Shown here one piece after another: positions 1-8,964 of a stretch of 64,000 nt of DNA. Below the pieces are notes generated by a model. It worked only from the letters and a program-made list of their open reading frames with translations. It was not told the origin of the DNA and did no database searches. The stretch comes from CAZEHS01 sp964424355 (GTDB taxonomy: Bacteria > Bacillota > Clostridia > Peptostreptococcales > Acidaminobacteraceae), in NCBI GenBank assembly GCA_964424355.1, contig CAYRIO010000014.1:1-64000 (forward strand), written 5' to 3'. A program made the translations under genes and the position numbers. Every line of letters begins with the position of its first letter. The first letter of the stretch is position 1.

Positions 1-165
1 GTTGTAACCGAGCCCGTTGTAACCGAGCCCGTTGTAACCGAACCCGTTGTAACCGAACCGATTGTTGTCGAGCCGATTGTTGTCGAGCCGATTGTTGTCG
101 AGCCGATTGTTGTCGAACCGATTGTTGTCGAGCCGATTGTACCCGAGCCGATTGTACCCGAGCTG
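1..165 (+). repeat. Eleven 15-bp tandem repeats encoding a pentapeptide linker
   Basis: Units of 15 bp read VVTEP (four), IVVEP (five) and IVPE[P/L] (two). Third-position changes such as gag/gaa and ccc/ccg vary while the amino acids stay fixed, so the repeat is held at the protein level. It may begin before the window. Confidence 0.9.
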
Positions 166-1608
166 ACAACACCCATCGCAGGCCAAAGCAGCACCCCCAT
201 GACCAGCGCTGTGGATTCCACCATGCAAAAAGTTTATCTGAGCAGCTTTCCCAATATTTCCGGAAGCTTGAATGAGTTTACCGGCACGCTGAGCGCTGGA
301 TCCGCCGTTTTGACCCTCTCTACCTCTGCCCACGATTTTAAAGTTGGCCACGGCATCGCCATTAAGGGCGCCAGCAGCAACAAAGAAACCAACTATTGGC
401 TGATTACAACGGTTAAAACCGTGGTCGGAAATACGCTCACCCTTTCCACAAATGCTGCCACCTCTGTTTCCGGCGCCATGGTTCTCCATGATGATACCAA
501 AGCCGTCAACAGTGCCACCGCCAATGGCAATGCGATTTATTACTTTGATATTCCCCAAATGAACATCAAAGGCTTAACCCTCAAGAGCAATGCCATCTAC
601 GACGGTATGGGCAAAGCAGTTCTGAACCTCCCTGTAATCTATTCATCTGCACCGTGGGTTCAATCCATGGTGTCCGCTGAGAATCAGACCAATGTCACCT
701 TCAGGAATTTCACCCTGGACGGCGGCAAGACCCGAGGTGTTTACGCCAACGACCAGGTCGGTGTCTCACTCATGCTGGTCCTGGATTCAACAAAAGTTAA
801 GGTCCAAAACAACATTTTCCGAAACAATGGCTATATTTCCATCAACCTTCAGAGCGCTGTCAACGACATCCTTGTGGAGTACAATACCATTCTCAATACG
901 GACATCGGGATCATGGCCATGCCAGAGTGGCTCGGTAACCTTTACCTCGAGAACGCTGTCTTTAAGAACAACTATATGGACGGTGGTACCAGCGAAGGGA
1001 TTTCCATTGTCTCAGGCATGAGGGAAAATCCGGGCTATGCAAAGAACATCACCATCCACCAAAACATCATCAAGAATAAGACAGCAAATGGCATCCAATA
1101 CGGCAGCAGAACCTCCAATATTGTGATCAGCGAGAATGAAGTCACTAGATCCAATAACGGCATCTGCTCCATTGATCCAAACCTGGAAAGCCGCATTAAC
1201 ATGACCTCAACGAATGCTGATATTATCCGAAATAAGGTTTACAACAACAAGTGGTCCAATCTTGTTCTGGATGGCACAGATGTCTATGTGGCCAACAATG
1301 AAATTTCTCAAGGCAATAATGTCCTGGTGCTTGGAAGACTCTTTATCAATACGGTCACTGTTGAGAGCAATAAATTCATCAACACAAGCATCGCCTTAAG
1401 CCCCGCTATCCACATTTACAACCTGAGTAACGGTATCATCAAGAACAACGCCTTTGTCATCGGCTCAACGACCAATTTCAACGCAGCCATCGGTACCGAA
1501 AGCGGAAATGTCTCCAATCTAGCTTTCTCCGGAAACGATCTCGGCGGCATGAGAGTCCTTGACATTTACAAGGCGACAACCCTTGCCCTGTTGGATCAAA
1601 AGTACTAA
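1..1608 (+). CDS. Surface protein with PVVTE-type repeats and parallel beta-helix domain (5' end outside window)
   Basis: The frame is open from base 1, so the N-terminus lies outside the window; 535 residues are visible. The first 55 are eleven tandem pentapeptides (VVTEP x4, IVVEP x5, then IVPEP and IVPEL), a proline/valine/glutamate linker of the kind seen in extracellular proteins. A short Ser/Thr-rich stretch follows, then about 470 residues of Asn-rich, short-turn sequence (repeated N-N, FKNNYM and IVISENE types) typical of right-handed parallel beta-helices of the pectate-lyase/NosD type. No catalytic residues can be assigned. An ATG at 199 lies inside the frame and is unlikely to be the start, because the repeats upstream are in frame. 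A strong terminator follows. A polysaccharide-binding, polysaccharide-degrading or adhesive surface role is inferred from the fold and from the polysaccharide genes downstream. Confidence 0.75.
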   Translation, partial: VVTEPVVTEPVVTEPVVTEPIVVEPIVVEPIVVEPIVVEPIVVEPIVPEPIVPELTTPIAGQSSTPMTSAVDSTMQKVYLSSFPNISGSLNEFTGTLSAGSAVLTLSTSAHDFKVGHGIAIKGASSNKETNYWLITTVKTVVGNTLTLSTNAATSVSGAMVLHDDTKAVNSATANGNAIYYFDIPQMNIKGLTLKSNAIYDGMGKAVLNLPVIYSSAPWVQSMVSAENQTNVTFRNFTLDGGKTRGVYANDQVGVSLMLVLDSTKVKVQNNIFRNNGYISINLQSAVNDILVEYNTILNTDIGIMAMPEWLGNLYLENAVFKNNYMDGGTSEGISIVSGMRENPGYAKNITIHQNIIKNKTANGIQYGSRTSNIVISENEVTRSNNGICSIDPNLESRINMTSTNADIIRNKVYNNKWSNLVLDGTDVYVANNEISQGNNVLVLGRLFINTVTVESNKFINTSIALSPAIHIYNLSNGIIKNNAFVIGSTTNFNAAIGTESGNVSNLAFSGNDLGGMRVLDIYKATTLALLDQKY

Positions 1609-1645
1609 GAACAGCTCTGTGAGCATAACCGAATAAAGCTTGTGA

Positions 1646-1690
1646 GGGAACGAAGGTCAGTATCTTATTGACCCTCGTTCCCTTTTTTTC
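1646..1690 (+). terminator. Intrinsic terminator after the beta-helix gene
   Basis: A 14-bp stem (one A-C mismatch) with arms at 1646-1659 and 1669-1682 is followed by a T-run. Confidence 0.9.
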
Positions 1691-1808
1691 GTCTGCCAGC
1701 GCTTGAAAAATCGCATACTTTCCTTTTAAAAAAAATATTTTGGGGTATAACTATTAAAAAACAAACTTCTGTGGTCCTTGTAGCCTTGATGCCAGCGGAG
1801 GTGGTCAC

Positions 1809-2798
1809 ATGTCAACAGATTTTTTCGCTTATCAGGATAACTTTGCCAAAATCGGACACGTAAAAGCAATCTCCTCCCCAGAAAACCCTGTGAGGCTCAA
1901 GAGGAAGGTTACCATTGCCATACCTACATTCAAACGGCCCCAGCTCTTAGAGAAAGCCCTGGAAAGTGCTCTTGGCCAAACCGATTTCGAGAACTATGAG
2001 GTCATTGTCGTGGATAATGATCCCGAAGAGAATAGCGTCCTCGAAGTGATCAGGAAGTTTCAGAGAGAGAACCTTTACTATTTCAAGAATGAAGCGAATG
2101 TCGGCTTATACAGCAACTGGGACCGATGCATTGAATTGGCGGCAGGAGAGTATCTATCGATCCTGAATGATGATGATTGGCTCAGCCCAAATTTTCTGTC
2201 AGAATGTCAGAAGCACCTGATTAACGGTGTGGACGGTTTGTTTTTCAAATACAACACCGTCTATCAGGACGGGTTCTCAGACCGTGGCAAATTGCACACA
2301 TCTCATTTGTCCGCACTGAAGAAAAAAATCTCCAAGCCGTCAAAACGCCTGACTCTGTTCGATTTTTTCCTTGGCAATAAAAGTGCCGGCTCACTGGGCT
2401 TAATCATGAAGCGCGCGCTTCTCATTGAACTGGGTGGCTATAATCCGGATTACTACCCTTCCAGCGATTACGTTCTTCACGCAAATTACTGCAAGCACTT
2501 TAACGTTCTTCTGATCAACGAAACACTTAATTATTATCGCGTGGCCCAAAATGCCAGTGCTAATCAGGACACCCTGCAGATTTGGGAATACCTTGATCAG
2601 GACATCCGGCATTATCTCATTGACCAGATCCGTAAGCCCAAGCGTCTTCTTCATTCCATGAATACCGTCCTTACGGATCTTCAGATTCAGGGCTTGATTG
2701 ACACCTGGGATTATAAGACAAATACAGTCGTTGCGCCTGGATTTAAACATGCTTTGATGAAAAAATATATCGGCCTGAAATACGATCTTAATTATTAA
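1809..2798 (+). CDS. Family 2 glycosyltransferase
   Basis: 329 residues with the GT-A fold hallmarks of GT2: TIAIPTFKRP near residue 35, the nucleotide-binding VVDNDP at 67-72, and an acidic NDDDW motif at 120-124 that would bind the metal and sugar nucleotide. No membrane segment is seen, so it should act at the cytoplasmic face on a lipid-linked acceptor. The ATG has a GGAGGT site 7 bases upstream. A weak promoter (TTGAAA, 17 bp, TTAAAA around 1703-1731) may lie between the preceding terminator and this gene. It heads a short plus-strand run with rfbF, a GT4 and a radical SAM gene. Donor and acceptor sugars cannot be read from sequence. Confidence 0.85.
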   Translation: MSTDFFAYQDNFAKIGHVKAISSPENPVRLKRKVTIAIPTFKRPQLLEKALESALGQTDFENYEVIVVDNDPEENSVLEVIRKFQRENLYYFKNEANVGLYSNWDRCIELAAGEYLSILNDDDWLSPNFLSECQKHLINGVDGLFFKYNTVYQDGFSDRGKLHTSHLSALKKKISKPSKRLTLFDFFLGNKSAGSLGLIMKRALLIELGGYNPDYYPSSDYVLHANYCKHFNVLLINETLNYYRVAQNASANQDTLQIWEYLDQDIRHYLIDQIRKPKRLLHSMNTVLTDLQIQGLIDTWDYKTNTVVAPGFKHALMKKYIGLKYDLNY

Positions 2799-2824
2799 GA
2801 CATTTACCCGGGGGAGGGCTCAAA

Positions 2825-3601
2825 ATGAAACTGGTTATATTAGCTGGCGGATATGGAACCCGGTTGGGCAACTTGACCAATACCATTCCCAAGCCCATGA
2901 TTCAAGTCGGTGGCAGACCGTTGCTCTGGCATATCATGAAAATCTATTCCCACTACGGCATTAAAGAATTCATTATTTGCCTCGGCTACAGGGGCAATGT
3001 CATCAAGGATTATTTTTTGCACTATGAGTCCCAGAACAGCGATTTCACAGTAGATTTGAAGAAAAAAAGCATCGAATATCACAGCAACCATTGTGAAGAC
3101 GACTGGAAGGTTACATTGGTTGACACCGGTCTGGATACGTTGAAGGGTTCTCGACTGAAGCAGGTGGAGGAATTTTTGGATGACGATGTCAACCTGCTGA
3201 CATATGGAGACGGCTTGGCAGATATCAATATCCTGGAGACCCTTGAATTTCATAAGAAAACAGGAAAAGTCATCACGATTTCCGGGGTTCACCCCCCGGC
3301 AAGATTTGGGGAGCTGATCGCCGATGGTGATATCTTGACTTCCTTTGAAGAAAAGTCACAGACCTCACAGGGCTTGATCAATGGGGGCTATATGGTATTC
3401 AATAAAGAGCTTTTAAGCTATCTTTCGGCGGATGCCTCGTGTGATCTTGAAGTTGGCGTATTGGACGCCCTGGCAGGCGAAGGCAAGGTTGCGGTATTTC
3501 GACACCAAGGTTTATGGGCCTGTGTGGACCATGAGCGTGACTTAAACTACCTTGAATCCGTCTGGCGAAAAGGCAGCGCTTTCTGGAAAAAATGGGGTTA
3601 A
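2825..3601 (+). CDS. rfbF: Glucose-1-phosphate cytidylyltransferase
   Basis: 258 residues, the usual length for RfbF. It makes CDP-glucose from CTP and glucose-1-phosphate, the entry to CDP-3,6-dideoxyhexoses. Visible motifs are the nucleotidyltransferase signature LAGGYGTRL (6-14), IPKPM (21-25) and YGDGLAD (127-133), which carries the metal-binding Asp. The C-terminal WACVDHERD region is typical of this family rather than of RmlA. A GGGAGGG site precedes the ATG. Its pathway partners rfbG and rfbH lie on the opposite strand at 6.7-7.8 and 16.5-17.9 kb, so the pathway is split between transcripts. Confidence 0.92.
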   Translation: MKLVILAGGYGTRLGNLTNTIPKPMIQVGGRPLLWHIMKIYSHYGIKEFIICLGYRGNVIKDYFLHYESQNSDFTVDLKKKSIEYHSNHCEDDWKVTLVDTGLDTLKGSRLKQVEEFLDDDVNLLTYGDGLADINILETLEFHKKTGKVITISGVHPPARFGELIADGDILTSFEEKSQTSQGLINGGYMVFNKELLSYLSADASCDLEVGVLDALAGEGKVAVFRHQGLWACVDHERDLNYLESVWRKGSAFWKKWG

Positions 3602-3630
3602 TGTGGGCATACAAAGGATAGGTGTTGACG

Positions 3631-4830
3631 ATGAAAATTCTGATGGTCAACAAATTCTTGTTTCTCAACGGCGGATCTGAAACGTATATTTTCAAGCTCG
3701 GTGACTATCTGGTCTCACAGGGCCACGCGGTTGAGTATTTTGGTATGGACCATGAAATGAGAATGGGATCCAATAGCGCAGATGCTTATGTTTCCACTAT
3801 GGATTTTCATACCCATAAGCTGCAACGGTTGCTATACCCCTTCAAAATAATCTATTCTGTCGAAGCCAGAAAAAAAATCAAAGCCGTACTTGAAATGTTC
3901 AAGCCAGATGTCGTCCACCTGAACAATTTCAATTTTCAGCTTACGCCATCCATCCTCTATGAAATCAAAGCTTATGAACGGAAGAATCAACACCCTATCG
4001 CCGTCGTTTACACGGCTCATGACTATCAGCTTGTCTGTCCAAACCATATGATGCACATCCCCTCTTCAAAAGATAACTGTGAACGATGCCTCGATGGTCG
4101 TTACAGGCACTGCGTGCAATTCAGATGCATTCATAATTCCCTGACACGCAGCCTCATTGGGGCCTTCGAGGGATATCTGTACAAATGGCTGGGTACGTAC
4201 CGCTTGATAGATCATGTAATTTGCCCTTCCATTTTCATGGCGGGAAAGGTTGCTGCTAACAGCGCCTTAAAGGGTAAAACAGTGGTGCTTCATAATTTCA
4301 TCTCGAAGAGTGAAGCCGTTCATCCGGAAAAGGAACGCTACGTTCTCTATTTTGGCCGTTTTTCAGAGGAGAAAGGCATAAAGACACTCCTCTCGGCCTG
4401 TAAAGCCCTTCCCCACATTCCTTTTGTGTTCGCGGGATCCGGGCCCCTGGAGCAAGCTCTATCCAACCTGCCAAATATCAAAAATGAAGGCTTTCTGACA
4501 GGAGACGCTTTGGAAACGCTCATTAGAAAGGCCAGCTTCAGCGTCTACCCCTCTGAATGGTATGAAAACTGTCCCTTTTCTGTGATGGAATCTCAAATGA
4601 TGGGGACCCCTGTCATTGGCGCCAATATCGGCGGCATTCCTGAGCTGATTGAGGATGGTGTCACAGGGGATTTGTTCACCAGCGGCAGCCCGGACTCCCT
4701 GAAGACAGCCATCGAGCGTTTGTGGAATGACGCGGATACCCTGAACCTCTATACCCGGAACTGTTTGACAAAGAAGTTTGTTTCACTGCCTGAATACAGT
4801 GATCAATTGATGAAGACTTATGATACCTGA
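3631..4830 (+). CDS. Family 4 glycosyltransferase
   Basis: 399 residues from the ATG at 3631, chosen because GGATAGG sits 8 bases upstream; a GTG at 3622 in the same frame would add three residues. The N-terminal half has a GT-B Rossmann start (MKILMVNKFLFLNGGSE, with the acceptor-side GGSE loop). The C-terminal half has YFGRFSEEKGIKTL and an E-x7-E-type donor site around SEWYENCPFSVMESQMMGTP. A Cys-rich patch (CERCLDGRYRHCVQFRC) near residue 150 occurs in a subset of bacterial GT4 enzymes. Its end overlaps the upstream leader of the radical SAM gene. Confidence 0.85.
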   Translation: MKILMVNKFLFLNGGSETYIFKLGDYLVSQGHAVEYFGMDHEMRMGSNSADAYVSTMDFHTHKLQRLLYPFKIIYSVEARKKIKAVLEMFKPDVVHLNNFNFQLTPSILYEIKAYERKNQHPIAVVYTAHDYQLVCPNHMMHIPSSKDNCERCLDGRYRHCVQFRCIHNSLTRSLIGAFEGYLYKWLGTYRLIDHVICPSIFMAGKVAANSALKGKTVVLHNFISKSEAVHPEKERYVLYFGRFSEEKGIKTLLSACKALPHIPFVFAGSGPLEQALSNLPNIKNEGFLTGDALETLIRKASFSVYPSEWYENCPFSVMESQMMGTPVIGANIGGIPELIEDGVTGDLFTSGSPDSLKTAIERLWNDADTLNLYTRNCLTKKFVSLPEYSDQLMKTYDT

Positions 4831-4858
4831 TCCCCTTAGAGAATCGGGAGGTCTTTTT

Positions 4859-5884
4859 ATGACAAAGAGAACCTTGTACGGTACAGTTATCGTCACATAT
4901 CGCTGCAACGCACGCTGCACGATGTGTGACTGCTATAAGTTCCCCACGAGTCCCAAGGAGGAAATTTCCCTGGAGGTCATCAACAAGCTTCCCGAAATGG
5001 CATTTACAAATATTACCGGCGGGGAGCCGTTTGTGAGACAGGATCTTCCTGAAATTGTCGAGGCATTGTATAAGAAAACAAATCGGATCGTTATTTCAAC
5101 CAATGGCTATTTTACCGATAGGATTCTGGATCTGTGCAAAAGGTTTCAGAACATTGGCATCCGGATCAGCCTTGAGGGTTTGCGGGAAACCAATGACCAG
5201 ATCCGAGGCATCCCAAACGGCTTTGAACGCGGTTATCAGACCTTGAAAACCTTAGTGGAAATGGGCCATAAGGACGTTGGCATGGCAATGACCGTTCAGG
5301 ATCAAAATTGCATGGATCTTGTGCCGCTCTATAAAATCTCAGAGTCCCTTGGAATGGAATTCGCTACGGCAACCCTTCACAACTCCTTCTATTTCAGAAA
5401 AAACGACAACAAAATCGACAAAAAATATCTGGTTGCTAAAAACTTTGAGCTGCTGATCAACGAGATGTTAAAAAGCAATGCGCCCAAACAGTGGTTCCGA
5501 GCTTATTTCAACCATGGATTGATCAACTACATCTATGGTAATCCCAGGCTTCTGCCTTGCGACATGTCCAAAAATGCATTTTTTATTGATCCCTACAGTG
5601 ATGTCGTGCCATGCAACGGCATGAAAGAAAAGGCTGTCATGGGCAATTTGAAAGCACAGACTTGGGAGGAGCTTTGGCACTCAGAACAAGCAGACAAGGT
5701 CCGGCTCCAGACCAAATCCTGTGGTAGAAATTGTTGGATGATCGGAAGTGCCTCCCCGGCAATACATCAATATATTTGGGTGCCTGTCTGGTGGATCATC
5801 AAGCACAAGCTTTTCTTGAAGAACACTTACAGACTTGAGGAAAATGCCTTTATCACGGAATCTCCAGAGTCTGATTCTCTTTAG
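4859..5884 (+). CDS. Radical SAM/SPASM-type protein in the polysaccharide locus
   Basis: 341 residues from the ATG at 4859, which has a GGGAGG site; a longer frame from 4820 overlaps the previous gene and lacks a site. The radical SAM cluster motif C16-x3-C20-x2-C23 (CNARCTMC) is followed by the ITGGEP segment that contacts SAM. The C-terminal third has further cysteines (LPCDMS, VPCNGM, KSCGRNCW) in the SPASM/twitch arrangement for an auxiliary Fe-S cluster. No small precursor peptide gene is visible nearby, so a peptide-maturation role is not supported. Relatives occur in polysaccharide gene clusters, and a sugar or lipid-carrier modification is an inference only. Confidence 0.8.
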   Translation: MTKRTLYGTVIVTYRCNARCTMCDCYKFPTSPKEEISLEVINKLPEMAFTNITGGEPFVRQDLPEIVEALYKKTNRIVISTNGYFTDRILDLCKRFQNIGIRISLEGLRETNDQIRGIPNGFERGYQTLKTLVEMGHKDVGMAMTVQDQNCMDLVPLYKISESLGMEFATATLHNSFYFRKNDNKIDKKYLVAKNFELLINEMLKSNAPKQWFRAYFNHGLINYIYGNPRLLPCDMSKNAFFIDPYSDVVPCNGMKEKAVMGNLKAQTWEELWHSEQADKVRLQTKSCGRNCWMIGSASPAIHQYIWVPVWWIIKHKLFLKNTYRLEENAFITESPESDSL

Positions 5885-5908
5885 AAGACTGGTGAGAAAG
5901 GACTCTTT

Positions 5909-6032
5909 CGTCTTGTCTTCGCGAGTGCAGCGCGGCGATCTCTCCCTGGGATTGTAATATAGTAATTGCAATAGCTTTAAGGGAGAGGTTGCCGCGTCGG
6001 CTTACGCCTCCTCGCAAAGACAGATAAAGACG
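5909..6032. repeat. Dispersed palindromic (MITE/REP-like) element between convergent operons
   Basis: The two ends form a long imperfect inverted repeat. The left arm runs from CGTCTTGTCTTCGCGAG to GGCGATCTCTCCC at about 5944. The right arm runs from GGGAGAGGTTGCCGCG at 5981 to CTCGCAAAGACAG and AAAGACG at 6032. The core resembles the widespread bacterial palindrome related to TTGCGAGGAGCGAAGC...GGCAATCTC. It has no coding potential and sits between convergent genes, a usual place for such elements. Confidence 0.65.
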
Positions 6033-6083
6033 TAAGCACAGCGTTTGTAACCGGTCTTTTGGCGGCATTTTGAATAGAATATG

Positions 6084-6145
6084 AAAAGCGGTGCAATTCC
6101 TCCGGTGTATTCTGACCTGACACCATAAGGATTGTACCGCTTTTT
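6084..6145. terminator. Bidirectional terminator between the plus-strand and minus-strand polysaccharide operons
   Basis: An outer stem pairs AAAAGCGGTGCAATTCCT with AGGATTGTACCGCTTTTT, with an inner GGTGT/ACACC stem. T-runs flank both sides, so it can end transcription from both directions. Confidence 0.85.
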
Positions 6146-6713
6146 ATTTATCCTGTGTGAGACCTTTCAGATACCCTTTGAAGCTGGGATGGTTCAGATC
6201 CCGCTCGGATATGATCAGATCCTCTCCAATTAAGTGGAGCGGCCAATCAATGGACAGCTCCCGATCACGCCACAATATCCCCGTGTCATGGGGCTCGCTG
6301 TATTTGTCGTTACATTTATACACCATGACCGTGTCGTCTTCCAAGGCCAAAAATCCATGGGCAAAGCCCGCTGGAATATAAATCATCGCGTGATTTTGAG
6401 CGTTCAAATAAAATCCTTCCCATTGACCAAGCGTCGCTGAGTCCAGTCTCAGATCTACGGCCACATCGAAAACCGCCCCTTGAGTCACTCGGATCAACTT
6501 TCCCTGAGGGTGCTTCGTTTGAAAATGCAGGCCCCTTAAGGTACCCTTCCTTGACATGGACTCAAAGCTCTCATAAAGATCAAAACGAATCCCGTTTTTG
6601 ATAAATTCATCTTTTTCAAAATCTTTGATGAAGTAACCGCGTTCATCCTGATGACAGTGCGGTTGTATTAATACTAGACCTTCAAGGGATGTCTTTTTAA
6701 ATGAAAATGCCAT
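6144..6713 (-). CDS. rfbC: RmlC/RfbC-family sugar-nucleotide epimerase
   Basis: 189 residues, normal for RmlC cupins. Motifs: LRGLHFQ with catalytic His63, FDVAVDLR, YIPAGFAHGF and the following Tyr region (MVYKCND). RmlC normally epimerises dTDP-4-keto-6-deoxyglucose at C3 and C5. No rmlA, rmlB or rmlD is present here, whereas rfbG lies 31 bp upstream and rfbF and rfbH are in the window. The substrate may therefore be a CDP-4-keto sugar, as for the C5-epimerase of CDP-ascarylose synthesis; that is inference. It is last in the minus-strand operon and ends in the bidirectional terminator. Confidence 0.85.
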   Translation of the reverse strand: MAFSFKKTSLEGLVLIQPHCHQDERGYFIKDFEKDEFIKNGIRFDLYESFESMSRKGTLRGLHFQTKHPQGKLIRVTQGAVFDVAVDLRLDSATLGQWEGFYLNAQNHAMIYIPAGFAHGFLALEDDTVMVYKCNDKYSEPHDTGILWRDRELSIDWPLHLIGEDLIISERDLNHPSFKGYLKGLTQDK

Positions 6714-6744
6714 GTCTAACCTCTCCCTCTATGTGACATCATCT

Positions 6745-7788
6745 CTACTCAAAATAAGATTTGATCTGCTCATCCATAACCCTGTTGGCTTCTGCACTAC
6801 CTAAGTACGCTTTATACCACTCAATTGTTCTTCCCAAAGCCATATCAATATGCCACTGGGGTCTCCAGCCCGTGGCACTTTTGATCTTCGAGCAATCCAG
6901 CTTCAGATAATTCGCTTCGTGGGGTCCTTGAATGGGATCACTGAACCATTCCAGACCTTCTCCCCATTTCTCGCAGAACAATTTTGCCAGAGCGCCGGTG
7001 GTTTTGACATCTTCCTCATCCGGTCCAACATTGTACGCCCCTTCATAGCGCCGGTCGTTAAACTGCATTTCGGCAATCATCAAATAGGCGCCAACAGCCT
7101 CCAGGACATGCTGGTAAGGCCTGATGGAATTGGGATTTCTGATGAAAATCCGTTCCCCCTTAGAAGCCGCCCGGACGCAGTCGGGTATGATTCGGTCTGG
7201 CGCGAAGTCGCCACCGCCAATCACATTGCCGGCCCTTGCCGTTGAAATACTCAAATCCCTGAGATCAAAAAAAGCTCGCTTATAGCACTGTGTAATCATA
7301 TCCGAGCAGGATTTGCTGTTTGAATAGGGATCAAATCCATCCAAAACATCATTTTCTCGATAGCCCCAGGCCCATTCCTTATTCTCGTAAACCTTGTCAG
7401 TTGTCACGTTGACGACCGATTTCACTGTATCACAGGCCCTGACAGACTCCATGAAGTTAACCGTCCCCATGATATTGGTCTCGTAGGTCAAATGAGGGTC
7501 CACGTATGAGGCCCGCACAATGGCTTGAGCCGCCATATGAAGCGCAATTTCCGCACCGGACGCCCGCATGCATTGCCTGAGGGAAGCCAGATCCCGGATG
7601 TCACCGATGACAGAAAACATCTCCTTTTCACACCCCGTGATCGAAAACAAATCCGGCTCAGTGGGCGGATCAAGAGAATAGCCTGTGACCTCGGCCCCGG
7701 CGTTTATCAACGCTCTGCACATCCACGCGCCTTTGAAGCCCGTATGTCCGGTGATAAAAACCTTTTTCCCCTTGAAAAATTCAAGCAT
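6745..7788 (-). CDS. rfbG: CDP-glucose 4,6-dehydratase
   Basis: 347 residues from the ATG at 7788, preceded by GAGGTG; a GTG three codons upstream is an alternative. It is an extended short-chain dehydrogenase with the NAD-binding G14-HTGFK-G20 motif and catalytic Y155-x3-K159 (PYSNSK), plus the TTDKVYENKEWAWGYRE segment characteristic of CDP-glucose rather than dTDP-glucose dehydratases. The product is CDP-4-keto-6-deoxyglucose, the RfbH substrate. It follows a GT4 gene and precedes rfbC in one operon. Confidence 0.92.
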   Translation of the reverse strand: MLEFFKGKKVFITGHTGFKGAWMCRALINAGAEVTGYSLDPPTEPDLFSITGCEKEMFSVIGDIRDLASLRQCMRASGAEIALHMAAQAIVRASYVDPHLTYETNIMGTVNFMESVRACDTVKSVVNVTTDKVYENKEWAWGYRENDVLDGFDPYSNSKSCSDMITQCYKRAFFDLRDLSISTARAGNVIGGGDFAPDRIIPDCVRAASKGERIFIRNPNSIRPYQHVLEAVGAYLMIAEMQFNDRRYEGAYNVGPDEEDVKTTGALAKLFCEKWGEGLEWFSDPIQGPHEANYLKLDCSKIKSATGWRPQWHIDMALGRTIEWYKAYLGSAEANRVMDEQIKSYFE

Positions 7789-7848
7789 TTTGCTCACCTC
7801 GCCTTCCCTGCCGTCCTACAGTTAGACCCACCACTGATGATTATTTGT

Positions 7849-8964
7849 TCAAGCCCGTATAAAGGCCTCAATCTCCCCTGCGATTGTGTCAATATCGAAC
7901 AACTTGTCTGAAACCTTTCGCACGTCCATCGGATCGTAATCCAACCGCGCCATTCGCGCCAGAACAGAATGAATCGTTTCACCTAAAGCTTCTGGCGTCA
8001 TTTCCTGAATAAAAAAGCCGTTTTTTCCCGCCACCACATATTCGTCAAAGCAGCCCACGGGATTAACGATGACCGGCTTGTAATAATAATTTGCGATTTG
8101 AATCGTTTGAGTCCCTGTCGCATCCTTATAAGGCAAAATCACAGCCTTGGCCTTGACAATGAATTCTGCCAACGCCCTGTTGGACACATAGGTATCTATG
8201 AAGGTGACATCCCTGTCATTTTCCACGCCGCGCTTCACCCATTCTTTCAATTCTCCCCGGCCGCCGATTATCAGAATTTTGGCCGCGCGCTTGGACTTGT
8301 GAAGATATTGATTGGCCTCAAGCAGTAGATCAATACCCTTGTAAGCCTCCAGCCTTCCATAAAAGACCAGATCATATTCTATTTTCACTTGCCGCTGCTC
8401 AACCGCCTTCCTCAGATCCGGAAATTCCATTACTGGCATCCCTGGCAGCCTCACGGAGACCAGCTTCGCATCTTTGAAGACCGGATGGTTTTCTACAATC
8501 TCCGCCTTTGCTTTTTCGTACGATAAAATACAGGTGGCATGCTTGGCATAATAAGGGTACGTGAATTTTCTTATAAACCGGATCACCCCCTGCTCTCCGG
8601 AATGATGCTTCGGATCATGAATATATACCGTCGTCTTGATTTTTCTCAAGGCCGGGATCATCAAGTGAATCAAATTGGGCCATTCACTGTCGCTGTAGAT
8701 AAAGATCCCCTCAACACCCTCCTGCCTGACCACACGGCCGAGCCTCATATAAAAGCTTAGGCATAGCAGCTTGGATGTGATCTTCCCTTTATCCCTGAAG
8801 TCCTCCACGATTACCCGGTGAAGATTCCCGTCAAATTCCTCCCGGCTGCAAACACCGGGAATGACAGCAATCACTTGGCTCTTGGCGCTAAAGTGATTGA
8901 CTAGCCCCACATAGCCATCCACAATGGCATTTCTGTTATTAGAAGCACAAATGGTCATAATCAT
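7849..8964 (-). CDS. Family 4 glycosyltransferase
   Basis: 371 residues, GT-B fold. The C-terminal half carries YDLVFYGRLEAYKGIDLLLE, IIGGRGELKEW and a donor-site region ILPYKDATGTQTIQIANYY. The start ATG overlaps the stop of the preceding gene (ATGA), so translation is probably coupled. Specificity unknown. Confidence 0.82.
   Translation of the reverse strand: MIMTICASNNRNAIVDGYVGLVNHFSAKSQVIAVIPGVCSREEFDGNLHRVIVEDFRDKGKITSKLLCLSFYMRLGRVVRQEGVEGIFIYSDSEWPNLIHLMIPALRKIKTTVYIHDPKHHSGEQGVIRFIRKFTYPYYAKHATCILSYEKAKAEIVENHPVFKDAKLVSVRLPGMPVMEFPDLRKAVEQRQVKIEYDLVFYGRLEAYKGIDLLLEANQYLHKSKRAAKILIIGGRGELKEWVKRGVENDRDVTFIDTYVSNRALAEFIVKAKAVILPYKDATGTQTIQIANYYYKPVIVNPVGCFDEYVVAGKNGFFIQEMTPEALGETIHSVLARMARLDYDPMDVRKVSDKLFDIDTIAGEIEAFIRA

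Noticed and set aside
1..165. CRISPR array at the left edge
   Set aside because: The units are contiguous 15-bp coding repeats without spacers, in frame with the downstream protein.
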